Shown here piece by piece: positions 56,431 through 64,000 of a stretch of 64,000 nt of DNA. The stretch comes from Winslowiella arboricola (lineage in GTDB: Bacteria; Pseudomonadota; Gammaproteobacteria; Enterobacterales; Enterobacteriaceae), in assembly GCF_025527015.1 (NCBI RefSeq), contig NZ_JAODIM010000043.1:248001-312000 (forward strand), read 5' to 3'. Numbering within the stretch: the stretch's first letter is position 1; each line of letters opens with the position of its first letter. The notes under the pieces are model-generated. The model worked only from the letters and a program-made list of their open reading frames with translations. It was not told the DNA's origin and did not search any database. The position numbers and the translations under genes are program-made.

Positions 56431-57758
56431 TGAGCTCTGTCTATCAGGTATTGGTCACTGTCATCGAACGCCATATCACGCCAATGGCCGGGGCAGTCGG
56501 GCAGCAGCGCCATGTTATCGCCATCCGCGATGGCTTTGTCAGTGCACTGCCGTTTATGATTATCGGCTCCTTTATGCTGGTATTTATCTTTCCGCCGTTT
56601 TCTCCGGATACCAGCTGGCGCTTTGCCCGCGCCTGGCTCGACTTCTCGCTGAATCACCGGCAACAGCTGATGCTACCGTATTACCTCAGCATGGGGGTGA
56701 TGACCTTTTTTATTTCGGTTGGCATCGGCGCCAGTATGGGTAAACACCATAAACTTGATCCGGTTATGACCGGTCTGCTGGCGTTTATGGGGTTTCTGCT
56801 GGTGGCCGCACCGTATCAGGACGGTAAAATCTCCACCGAATATTTCTCCGGGCAGGGGATTTTCACCGCTATTATTACCGCGCTGTATACCAGCGAAGTG
56901 TATGCCTGGCTGAAGCGTCATAAAATCACTATCCGCCTGCCGAAAGAGGTGCCGACCGGCGTGGCGCGCTCATTTGAAATTCTGATCCCGGTGATTGTGA
57001 TTGTCGCCACACTGCATCCGCTCAATCTGCTGATTGAGTCCTGGACCGGGATGATTATTCCGCAGGCGATTATGCATCTGCTGGAACCGCTGGTCTCCGC
57101 ATCGGACTCGCTGCCTGCGGTGCTGCTCTCGGTGCTGGTGTGCCAGGTGCTGTGGTTTGCCGGTATTCACGGTGCACTGATTGTCACCGGTATCATGAAT
57201 CCGTTCTGGCTGACCAACCTTGCCGCTAATCAGGCCGCGCTGGAAGCAGGCAGCACCTTACCGCATACCTATCTGATGGGATTCTGGGATTTTTATCTGC
57301 TGATCGGTGGTGTCGGTTCCACCCTGCCGCTGGCTTTTCTGCTGCTGCGCAGCCGCACCGCGCATCTGCGCTCCATCGGCAAAATGGGGGTGGTGCCGAG
57401 CTTCTTTAATATTAATGAACCGATCCTGTTCGGTATGCCGATTATTATGAATCCGCTGTTTTTCCTGCCGTTTATCTGCGTGCCAATGATCAACGCCGTT
57501 ATCGCCTGGACCGCCACCAAACTGGGCTGGGTGGCGCAGGTGGTGTCGATGGCGCCATGGACTACACCGGGGCCGATTGGTGCCTCATGGGCGGCGAACT
57601 GGGCATTCAGCCCGGTGGTGATGTGTCTGTTCTGTATGCTGATGTCGGCGCTGATGTATCTGCCTTTCCTGCGGGTTTATGAGCGCAGTCTGCTGCAGCA
57701 GGAAGCCGAAAAGTCCACCGATGTCGCTGCGCAGGGCGCAGAGATCAGCGCCCGTTAA
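56430..57758 (+). CDS. PTS beta-glucoside/cellobiose-type enzyme IIC
   Basis: 442 aa membrane permease with about ten hydrophobic segments, lactose/cellobiose IIC family. Characteristic are the N-terminal RHVIAIRDGFVSALPFMIIG, VLWFAGIHGALIV and the loop FFNINEPILFGMPIIMNP. It moves a beta-glucoside and phosphorylates it during passage with the IIB. Followed after 15 bases by the 6-phospho-beta-glucosidase gene. Confidence 0.92.
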   Translation: MSSVYQVLVTVIERHITPMAGAVGQQRHVIAIRDGFVSALPFMIIGSFMLVFIFPPFSPDTSWRFARAWLDFSLNHRQQLMLPYYLSMGVMTFFISVGIGASMGKHHKLDPVMTGLLAFMGFLLVAAPYQDGKISTEYFSGQGIFTAIITALYTSEVYAWLKRHKITIRLPKEVPTGVARSFEILIPVIVIVATLHPLNLLIESWTGMIIPQAIMHLLEPLVSASDSLPAVLLSVLVCQVLWFAGIHGALIVTGIMNPFWLTNLAANQAALEAGSTLPHTYLMGFWDFYLLIGGVGSTLPLAFLLLRSRTAHLRSIGKMGVVPSFFNINEPILFGMPIIMNPLFFLPFICVPMINAVIAWTATKLGWVAQVVSMAPWTTPGPIGASWAANWAFSPVVMCLFCMLMSALMYLPFLRVYERSLLQQEAEKSTDVAAQGAEISAR

Positions 57759-57773
57759 TAAGGAGCCAGTGTT

Positions 57774-59159
57774 ATGAAGTATCAGTTTCCGCTTAATTTC
57801 TGGTGGGGCAGCGCCAGCTCGGCGCCGCAAACCGAAGGTGACAGTCTTAACGGTGGCAAAAGCGCCACCATCTGGGACCACTGGTACCAGCAACAACCGT
57901 CGCGCTTTCACCAGCAGATCGGCCCGGCTGAGACCTCGGGATTTTACCAGCACTGGCGCGAAGATATCGCGCTGCTGAAGCAGCTGAACCACAACAGTTT
58001 TCGTACCTCAATCTCCTGGGCGCGGCTGATCCCCGATGGCAGTGGCGCGGTCAATCCGCAGGCGGTGAGTTTTTATAATCAAATGATCGATGAGCTGCTG
58101 GCGCAGGGCATTACCCCTTTTCTCAATCTGTTTCATTTTGATATGCCGCTGGAGATGCAGCAGGCGGGCGGGTGGGAGAACCGCGAAGTCGTGAATGCCT
58201 ATGCGCGCTATGCCGATTGCTGTTTTCAGCTGTTTGGCGATCGGGTTAAACACTGGTTTACCTTTAACGAGCCGATCGTGCCGGTTGAAGGTGGTTATCT
58301 GTATGATTTCCATTATCCGAATGTGGTCGATTTCCGTCGTGCGGCGACAGTGGCGTATCACACTATGCTGGCGCATGCCCTGGCGGTAAAAAACTATCGT
58401 CAACGCCAGCAGGGTGGCGAAATTGGCATTATCCTCAATCTGACGCCATCCTATGCGCGTTCAGAACATCCGGCGGATAAAAAGGCGGCCAATATTGCCG
58501 ATTTGATGTTTAACCGCAGCTTTCTCGATCCGGCGCTGCGGGGCAGCTATCCGCCTGAGCTGATAGCGCTGCTGAAACAGCATCAGCAGCTGCCGCAATG
58601 CCAGTCCGGCGACAGCGAACTGCTGGCGGCGGGAGTGGTCGATCTGCTGGGGATTAACTATTACCAGCCACGACGCATTAAGTGCCGCGATGCACTGGTC
58701 AATCCTGAGAGCCCGTTTATGCCGGAGTGGTTTTTCGATCACTATGAAATGCCGGGCAGAAAAATGAATCCTTATCGCGGCTGGGAAATCTATGAGCCGG
58801 GGATTTATGACATTTTAACGCTGCTGCGTGAGAACTACGGTAATCCACGCTGCTTTATTTCAGAAAACGGTATGGGCGTGGAGAACGAACAGCGTTTTGA
58901 TCACCACGGCCAGATTCAGGATGATTACCGTATCGATTTTGTGCGTGAGCATTTGCAGTGGCTGCATCGCGGCATTGCCGAAGGCAGTAACTGTCTGGGT
59001 TACCATATGTGGACCTTTATCGATAACTGGTCATGGTGTAATGCTTATAAAAACCGCTACGGTTTTGTGCAGCTCGATCTGGCAAGCCAGCGGCGCAGCA
59101 TAAAAAAAAGCGGTGAATGGTTTGCCCGTACCGCCGCTGAAAATGGGTTTTTCGGTTAA
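57774..59159 (+). CDS. 6-phospho-beta-glucosidase (GH1)
   Basis: 461 aa, glycoside hydrolase family 1, cytoplasmic. Acid/base Glu166 in FTFNEPIVP and nucleophile Glu364 in FISENGMG. It starts YQFPLNFWWGSASSAPQTEG as family members do. It splits the phosphorylated beta-glucoside delivered by the PTS into glucose 6-phosphate and the aglycone or glucose. AscB, BglA and similar enzymes all fit; the exact substrate (cellobiose, arbutin, salicin) is open. Confidence 0.92.
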   Translation: MKYQFPLNFWWGSASSAPQTEGDSLNGGKSATIWDHWYQQQPSRFHQQIGPAETSGFYQHWREDIALLKQLNHNSFRTSISWARLIPDGSGAVNPQAVSFYNQMIDELLAQGITPFLNLFHFDMPLEMQQAGGWENREVVNAYARYADCCFQLFGDRVKHWFTFNEPIVPVEGGYLYDFHYPNVVDFRRAATVAYHTMLAHALAVKNYRQRQQGGEIGIILNLTPSYARSEHPADKKAANIADLMFNRSFLDPALRGSYPPELIALLKQHQQLPQCQSGDSELLAAGVVDLLGINYYQPRRIKCRDALVNPESPFMPEWFFDHYEMPGRKMNPYRGWEIYEPGIYDILTLLRENYGNPRCFISENGMGVENEQRFDHHGQIQDDYRIDFVREHLQWLHRGIAEGSNCLGYHMWTFIDNWSWCNAYKNRYGFVQLDLASQRRSIKKSGEWFARTAAENGFFG

Positions 59160-59176
59160 CATATTCCCCTAAATAA

Positions 59177-59275
59177 TTCGGGCTGCATCAAGGCGGCAAC
59201 TGAACGAATCCCGATGAGCGTAGTAATCTACGTGATTCGGGTGAGTGAACGCAGCCAACAAAGATGCAGCCTGAA
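59177..59275. repeat. Imperfect long palindromic repeat (ERIC/YPAL-like) upstream of lacI-type gene
   Basis: Outer arms GGCTGCATC (59181-59189) and GATGCAGCC (59263-59271), an inner pair CGAATCCCGATGAGCGTAG / CTACGTGATTCGGGTGAGTG that is largely complementary, and a TAAT centre near 59223. The sequence resembles the roughly 100-base intergenic palindromes I know from Serratia, Yersinia and Pantoea genomes. It separates the glucosidase gene from the regulator gene. Confidence 0.6.
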
Positions 59276-59299
59276 GTATGACGCGGATAAGAGAGAACG

Positions 59300-60226
59300 A
59301 TGGCGAGTATTAATGATGTATCGCGTCTGGCGCAGGTATCAAAAGCTACCGTATCACGGGTGCTTAGTGGCAGTCGTGGGGTGACAGAGCAGAGTCGCGA
59401 TGCGGTTCTGCGTGCGGCGGAAATCCTTAACTACAAGCCCAATGCTATTGCGCAATCGCTTAGCAGTCAGACTACCCATTGTATTGGCGTAATCTGCGCC
59501 ACGGAGCATATTCAGCAGGCCACCGGCTACCTGCAGGCGCTGGAGAAACAACTCAGGCTGCATCAAAAGCATCTGCTGCTGCGCTTTGCAAATAACAGCA
59601 GCGCAGTGGCGCAAGCCTGCGGCGAACTCAGCACCGGTTTATGCGATGCGATTATGGTGGTGGGCGCACGCTTTCCGCTACCAGAGGCGGCGCAGCAGGC
59701 GGTGCTGATTGATTGCCTGGATGCCAGCGGCGAACAGCAGGTCGGCATTGATTATGAGTTTGCCAGCCAGACTGCTACCCACTATCTGCTGACACAACAG
59801 CGCCGCAAAATCGCTCTGTTTAATTTTTATCCCGGTGAAGCCGCGGATCAGGTGCTGCAAGGCTATTGCAGTGCGCTGGAAAGTATGGCGCTGCCGTTTA
59901 ATCGCCAGCTGGTTATTGCCGGGGAGTCGTCGGCGAGTGTGGCGCTACAGGGATTGATCAATCGCCATATCGCTTTTGATGCGCTGCTGGTGACTGACTA
60001 CTATCAGGGGCTGGAAGTGGCGGAACTGCTGAAACGCTATCAGCGTGCAGTGCCGCAGGAGGTAATGGTGTTCAGCCTCGACGGCTCCGCCGCCATTTTT
60101 GGTCAGCCGCATCTGCCGCTGATCGCTTACCCGCTGGAAACCCTTGCACAACGGGCAATCAAACTGCTTAGCGGTGGCGCCAGCGACTTCCCGCTGCTGC
60201 GCGGGAACTTGCTGACGCCTTATTAA
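59300..60226 (+). CDS. LacI-family regulator of the beta-glucoside operon (AscG-like)
   Basis: 308 aa. The helix-turn-helix and hinge are at 3-57: INDVSRLAQVSKATVSRVLS and NYKPNAIAQSLSS. A sugar-binding domain follows. It is a bit shorter than AscG (336 aa). It follows the operon on the same strand after a repeat and most likely represses it through the palindrome at 56047. The effector should be a phosphorylated beta-glucoside. Confidence 0.88.
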   Translation: MASINDVSRLAQVSKATVSRVLSGSRGVTEQSRDAVLRAAEILNYKPNAIAQSLSSQTTHCIGVICATEHIQQATGYLQALEKQLRLHQKHLLLRFANNSSAVAQACGELSTGLCDAIMVVGARFPLPEAAQQAVLIDCLDASGEQQVGIDYEFASQTATHYLLTQQRRKIALFNFYPGEAADQVLQGYCSALESMALPFNRQLVIAGESSASVALQGLINRHIAFDALLVTDYYQGLEVAELLKRYQRAVPQEVMVFSLDGSAAIFGQPHLPLIAYPLETLAQRAIKLLSGGASDFPLLRGNLLTPY

Positions 60227-60310
60227 GCGGATTGCATCGACGTGTTTGCGGTTTATGCAGAGGACTGCCCCGGTATCGGTGATGAGTTACAACGGTGGTG
60301 ACTTCACTAA

Positions 60311-60344
60311 GGGTACTAATAAGGTATATACTTTATTAGTACCC
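60311..60344 (+). promoter_or_regulatory. Operator-promoter of the toxin-antitoxin pair
   Basis: Perfect 12-base arms GGGTACTAATAA and TTATTAGTACCC with a ten-base centre GGTATATACT that contains the -10-like TATACT (60327-60332). The site ends 17 bases before the antitoxin ATG. Such a layout is typical of autorepression by an antitoxin-toxin complex. Confidence 0.8.
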
Positions 60345-60361
60345 CCTGAAAGGATCACGCG

Positions 60362-60625
60362 ATGAGTAAACAGGCTGTTTTTACCATGAAGCTGGAAACT
60401 GAGCTTCGCGATAGTTTTATGGCTGCTGCAGAATCAGAACATCGTCCTGCATCACAGGTTCTTCGTGAACTTATGCGCCAGTATATTGAGCAGCTGGCAT
60501 ATCAACGTTTTTTACAAGAAAAGGTCGATGCTGCCCGTCAATCGGTAGAAGAAGATAACAGTATTGATCACAAGGATGCGAAAGCGCTTTTTGCTGCGCG
60601 CAGAGCGAGAATTAAGGCCAGGTAA
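60362..60625 (+). CDS. ParD/RHH-type antitoxin
   Basis: 87 aa. The N-terminal ribbon-helix-helix (VFTMKLETELRDSFMAAAES and ASQVLRELMRQYIE) resembles the family of small antitoxins that bind DNA as dimers. The C-terminal part (about 50-87, basic and helical) would neutralise the toxin. It starts after AAAGGA. The toxin gene starts three bases after its stop. It represses its own promoter in related systems. Confidence 0.85.
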   Translation: MSKQAVFTMKLETELRDSFMAAAESEHRPASQVLRELMRQYIEQLAYQRFLQEKVDAARQSVEEDNSIDHKDAKALFAARRARIKAR

Positions 60626-60628
60626 GGC

Positions 60629-60910
60629 ATGAGAGTTCATTGGGCAGAACAAGCACTTAATGATAGTGAGCAGATTTGGGAATATCTTGTTGAGAGAAAC
60701 CCTGTAGCTGCGATAAAGATGGATGAATTATTTGAATCCGCTGCCGACAGGCTGGCTGAATTCCCTTATATGGGGCATGAGGGACTTATTAGCGGAACAC
60801 GGGAAGTTTATCCTCATGAAAACTATCGACTGATTTACGAAATCCATTCAGATAGCGTCTGGATATTAGCATTAGTCCATACATCACAACTGTGGCCGCC
60901 CCCGTTATAA
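60629..60910 (+). CDS. ParE/RelE-superfamily toxin
   Basis: 93 aa. The fold is recognisable from VHWAEQALNDSEQIWEYLVE, RLAEFPYMGHEG, GTREVYPHENYRLIYEI and VWILALVHTSQLWPP, the ParE-like pattern. Members poison DNA gyrase (ParE) or cut mRNA (RelE); the tyrosine/arginine set alone does not decide which. Co-transcribed with the antitoxin; convergent to rhaR 28 bases away. Confidence 0.88.
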   Translation: MRVHWAEQALNDSEQIWEYLVERNPVAAIKMDELFESAADRLAEFPYMGHEGLISGTREVYPHENYRLIYEIHSDSVWILALVHTSQLWPPPL

Positions 60911-60938
60911 AAACGCAGGATCGTATTTAACCCGACAA

Positions 60939-61799
60939 TCAGACCGTTTTTATCAACGCCCGCGCCGGATGTTCAAACTGCAGGCGCCAGGCGCTGGGGG
61001 TCATACCGGTTTCGCGGGTAAACACCACCGAGAAATAGTTGCTGTCGTCGAAGCCGCAACGCGCCGCGACCTGGCTAATCAGGCAGTCACTGGCGCGCAG
61101 CAGATATTTCGCCCGGCACAGCTGTAACTGACGCAAATAGTGGCTGATGGTCATGCCGGTTTGCTGACGGAACAGCTGCTTTAATGCCCGTTCGGACAGA
61201 TGGTTGTGCTGGCAAAATAGCGCGAGGTCGAAAGGGGTTTCGCTGTCGGCCTGAATTGCGGCCATCAGCAGATCCAGCTGTTCACCTTCCGGCAGTTGCC
61301 ATGCCCGATCAATAGCATAACGATAGCGCCGCAGGATCAGCGCCAGTTGCAGAAACAGCGCCTCAGTCAGTTGCAGTGACAGCAGATCGGTTTTGCGACT
61401 CTCCTGCTCAAGCTGGGCGATAACATTGCGCGCCAGTGCCATTCCGCGCGTGGTCAGTCGCCAGCAGGGCGGATGATGCGGATCATCCATCGGCAGCAGC
61501 TGTGACCAGTCCAGCCCGAGCTTAAAGCGTTCCGGGCAGTAAATAATATTATCCAGCACCAGGTCGTTAACCGACTCATAGCTGTGGCAATCGCCATCCT
61601 TAATATAAAAAATATCCCCACAGGTGATCGGCCATGGCCGATCGTTCAGCACATGCAGGCCATTGCCACGCCAGACGATAACGATTTCATAAAACTCGTG
61701 ACGGTGCGGCGGAAACGAGGGCTGCGGCGCGCGGTCAGCCACCGCTACCGGCATCGCATCCGAAGGTAAATAGTCCGCTCTGGCCAGCACAAGGGTCAT
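60939..61799 (-). CDS. rhaR: AraC-family transcription activator RhaR
   Basis: 286 aa. N-terminal cupin-type rhamnose-binding domain with [20 protein letters not shown] and [19 protein letters not shown]-terminal AraC helix-turn-helix pair with [19 protein letters not shown] text and [20 protein letters not shown]. In E. coli it activates rhaSR. Starts after AGGAAGT; follows rhaS by 12 bases on the same strand. Confidence 0.93.
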   Translation of the reverse strand: MTLVLARADYLPSDAMPVAVADRAPQPSFPPHRHEFYEIVIVWRGNGLHVLNDRPWPITCGDIFYIKDGDCHSYESVNDLVLDNIIYCPERFKLGLDWSQLLPMDDPHHPPCWRLTTRGMALARNVIAQLEQESRKTDLLSLQLTEALFLQLALILRRYRYAIDRAWQLPEGEQLDLLMAAIQADSETPFDLALFCQHNHLSERALKQLFRQQTGMTISHYLRQLQLCRAKYLLRASDCLISQVAARCGFDDSNYFSVVFTRETGMTPSAWRLQFEHPARALIKTV

Positions 61800-61811
61800 T
61801 TTTACTTCCTG

Positions 61812-62636
61812 TTACTGCGATTGCTGACGTTCGGCGCGCGGTGCGCAGCCAAACTCCCGTTTAAACAGTGTCGAAAAGTGGTTGCTGTCGCCGAAACCGC
61901 ACTGAAAGGCGATATCGGTAATTCTGCTTTCGCTGTGGCGCAGCAGGTGGCGAGCCTGCAACAGACGCAGCCGGTTCAGGTAGCGTTGCGGTGTACTGCC
62001 GGTCTGCTGTTTCATCTGACGATGCAGGGTACGCAGCGAGAGAGAGAACCCCTCCGCCAGTCGATCCCAGTCAATTTCCTCGCTGTAGTGATCGTTCAGC
62101 CAGTCAAGCATGCGGCGCAGACGACCATCCTGATCGTCGCAATGCTGCTCGCAGCGTCCCTGACGTAACAGCATCAGCAGCTGCATAAAATGCAGCTCCT
62201 GCTCTGCCTGCTGCTGAAGCGACTCCGCCGCAGGCAGATTCTCCAGCTGATAAATCACCGCTTTAGCCTGCGCCATCAGCTTATTACCGATGCGCCAGTG
62301 CGACGGATAAACACCATCCTGCTCCTGTGGCAGCAGATCGCGCAGCCCGGTTAAAAAACGAAAAGCATCGGGGCCGCGGTACAGCACATTGGTCAGACAG
62401 AGATTCTCCGTCTGCTCATACAGATGGCGATCGTGATCGCGCACAAAGCAGACGCAGCCACCGCACAGGGTCTGCGGCTGACCGTTAAACACATGAATAC
62501 CTGAACCTTGCTCCACCAGCACAATTTCATGGAAATCATGATGATGCTCAGGAAACGCCGCCTGTGGCACGCGTGGCTCAATAGCAATCGGCAGGCCGCC
62601 TGCCGGGAAAAAATCAACGCTGTGCAATACGGTCAT
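61812..62636 (-). CDS. rhaS: AraC-family transcription activator RhaS
   Basis: 274 aa. Begins [20 protein letters not shown], as in E. coli, with the cupin region [20 protein letters not shown] and the C-terminal DNA-binding region [20 protein letters not shown] and [17 protein letters not shown]. It binds L-rhamnose and activates rhaBAD. First gene of rhaSR and divergent from rhaB. Confidence 0.95.
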   Translation of the reverse strand: MTVLHSVDFFPAGGLPIAIEPRVPQAAFPEHHHDFHEIVLVEQGSGIHVFNGQPQTLCGGCVCFVRDHDRHLYEQTENLCLTNVLYRGPDAFRFLTGLRDLLPQEQDGVYPSHWRIGNKLMAQAKAVIYQLENLPAAESLQQQAEQELHFMQLLMLLRQGRCEQHCDDQDGRLRRMLDWLNDHYSEEIDWDRLAEGFSLSLRTLHRQMKQQTGSTPQRYLNRLRLLQARHLLRHSESRITDIAFQCGFGDSNHFSTLFKREFGCAPRAERQQSQ

Positions 62637-62810
62637 GATTAATCCTCTGGTAACAAGCCCGTAACCGATACTAATCAGCGCCTGCCAACCTTACCTTGAA
62701 TTTTGTACGCGGAAACTCGCTTAACGGGCTAATTTTTCAAGAATGTTCGGGAAAAAATCAGAAATGCGTAATGCGTCACATCTGCCAGCAGCGGGAGGGA
62801 AAGTGGAAAC

Positions 62811-62826
62811 TGTGAGCTGATTCACG
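62811..62826. promoter_or_regulatory. CRP site in the rhaS-rhaB control region
   Basis: TGTGAGCTGATTCACG, nine of ten fixed bases of TGTGA-N6-TCACA. It lies just upstream of the RhaS site, where CRP acts on rhaBAD in E. coli. Confidence 0.8.
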
Positions 62827-62829
62827 TTC

Positions 62830-62846
62830 ATCTTTGCGGCATTGCC
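62830..62846 (+). promoter_or_regulatory. RhaS half-site of the rhaB promoter
   Basis: ATCTTTGCGGCATTGCC. The E. coli rhaBAD distal half-site reads ATCTTTCCCTGGTTGCC, also after CACGTTC, so 12 of 17 bases and the flank agree. It is 89 bases before the rhaB start codon, suited to a RhaS activator site. Confidence 0.7.
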
Positions 62847-62935
62847 AGCGCGCTGTCACCACTGGCAGTGTCAGGAAGGTGGCAAATATGACGGATTTTA
62901 CACTGGTGGCATTGGATCACCAGGAAGCTTACGCC

Positions 62936-64000
62936 ATGACCATTCGCCATATCGTTGCCATCGACCTTGGCGCCTCAAGCGGGCGCATTATGCTGGGGGA
63001 TTATCGCCCTGACGATGGCAACCTGACGTTGCGTGAAGTCCGCCGGTTTGGCAATCAGCGACGCATTATCTCCGGCTATGACTGCTGGGATCTGCTGGCG
63101 CTGGAAACAGAAATTCGCGCCGGTCTGGCGCAGCTGGATAACGAGGGTATTGTGCCCGACAGCATCGGCATTGATACCTGGGGAGTTGATATCGTTCTGC
63201 TGGATGCGCACGGTGAGTGCGTTGGTCTGCCGGTCTCTTATCGCGATCCGCGTACCCACGGCATGATGCAAAAAGCGCAGTGCGAGCTGGGTAAGGAGAC
63301 GATCTGGCAGCGCAGCGGTATTCAGTTTTTACCCTTTAATACTCTCTATCAGCTGCGCGCCTTTAGCGATGCTAACCCTGAGCGGGTGGATCGTGTCGCC
63401 CATGCGCTGCTAATTCCCGATTATCTGCACTACCGCCTGACCGGTCAGCTGAACTGGGAGTACACCAATGCCACCACCACCCAGTTGCTGAATCTGCACA
63501 GCGGCGAATGGGATAAGACGCTGTTGCAGTGGGCCGGGGCGCAAGCCAGCTGGTTTGGCCGTCCGACACCGCCGGGAAAGGTGGTTGGCGCATGGCTTAA
63601 TGCACAAGGGGTTGCGGTGCCGGTAATCGCCGTTGCCACCCATGATACCGCCAGCGCAATTCTCGCTACGCCATTATCCGATAGCGACAGCGCTTATCTC
63701 AGTTCTGGCACCTGGTCACTGATGGGTTTTGAGAGTCGGCAGCCTTATAACGGCAGTGATGCGTTGCAGGCCAATATTACCAATGAAGGCGGTGCGGAAG
63801 GGCGCTACCGGGTGCTGAAAAATATTATGGGGCTATGGCTGCTACAGCGGGTCTGTGAGGAGTTACAGATTGACGATCTCTGTCAGCTGATTGACGAGGC
63901 GGCACAACTGCCCGCCTGCAAATCGTTTTTTTATCCCAATGACGAACGGTTTATTAATCCCGCCAGTATGGTGCGTGAAATTCAGGATGCCTGTGCCGGG
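62936..64000 (+). CDS. rhaB: Rhamnulokinase (3' end cut by window edge)
   Basis: At least 355 codons are visible; E. coli RhaB has 489. Phosphorylates L-rhamnulose. FGGY-kinase signatures: [46 protein letters not shown] and [14 protein letters not shown]. The ATG at 62936 with AGGAAG upstream gives the E. coli N terminus; an in-frame ATG at 62888 with GGAAGG would add 16 residues and cannot be excluded. Confidence 0.95.
   Translation, partial: MTIRHIVAIDLGASSGRIMLGDYRPDDGNLTLREVRRFGNQRRIISGYDCWDLLALETEIRAGLAQLDNEGIVPDSIGIDTWGVDIVLLDAHGECVGLPVSYRDPRTHGMMQKAQCELGKETIWQRSGIQFLPFNTLYQLRAFSDANPERVDRVAHALLIPDYLHYRLTGQLNWEYTNATTTQLLNLHSGEWDKTLLQWAGAQASWFGRPTPPGKVVGAWLNAQGVAVPVIAVATHDTASAILATPLSDSDSAYLSSGTWSLMGFESRQPYNGSDALQANITNEGGAEGRYRVLKNIMGLWLLQRVCEELQIDDLCQLIDEAAQLPACKSFFYPNDERFINPASMVREIQDACAG

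Overview
The window is chromosomal DNA of a Gram-negative enteric bacterium, most likely of the Erwiniaceae (Pantoea, Erwinia or a close relative). Most of the first 30 kb reads as an E. coli-like backbone with recognisable gene blocks (ldhA-ydbH-ynbE-ydbL, azoR, hrpA, asr-ydgU-ydgD, rstAB, ydgI, ydgH, pntAB, uspE, fnr, ogt, smrA). The LuxI protein resembles the EsaI/EagI type of Pantoea. The genus is an inference; no rRNA or other marker is present. No tRNA, rRNA, CRISPR array, transposase or phage gene was seen.

Layout. 1-5 kb: ldhA (cut by the left edge), the AsmA-like ydbH-ynbE-ydbL envelope operon, and azoR. 5-9 kb: the DExH helicase hrpA. 9-18 kb: secreted protease ydgD, micro-protein ydgU, acid-shock gene asr, an M32 carboxypeptidase, rstBA, an unrecognised small protein, ydgI and ydgH. 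18-23 kb: transhydrogenase pntAB, uspE and fnr with an FNR-type palindrome in front. 23-28.4 kb: a D-arabinitol island (dalTKD plus divergent dalR) placed between fnr and ogt, which are adjacent in E. coli. 28.4-30.2 kb: ogt, a small basic protein and smrA.

30-45 kb is accessory metabolism: a PcaQ-type LysR regulator with 3-dehydroshikimate dehydratase and an aromatic-acid transporter; ydcJ; DoxX; a type-B carboxylesterase; a chemoreceptor whose 3' end overlaps a convergent LysR gene; a YbdL-type aminotransferase; and two orphan periplasmic binding proteins on either side of a PepT-like peptidase.

45-56 kb is the most distinctive part. An AT-rich quorum-sensing locus carries luxR-luxI as a convergent overlapping pair and a second luxR divergent from luxI. 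It is followed by a LysR/M20-hydrolase/MHS-transporter module, a GAF-degenerate GGDEF-EAL protein and a free-standing nonribosomal-peptide adenylation domain whose specificity residues point to isoleucine or a similar residue.

56-61 kb holds a beta-glucoside PTS operon (IIB, IIC, 6-phospho-beta-glucosidase, LacI regulator) with a perfect 20-bp operator and no IIA gene, then a ParD/ParE-like toxin-antitoxin pair with its own palindromic operator. 61-64 kb is the rhamnose locus: rhaR and rhaS leftward, rhaB rightward and cut by the right edge, with CRP and RhaS sites between.

A small family of GC-rich palindromes (GGGCGGCG-N4-CGCCGCCC) recurs at gene 3' ends.
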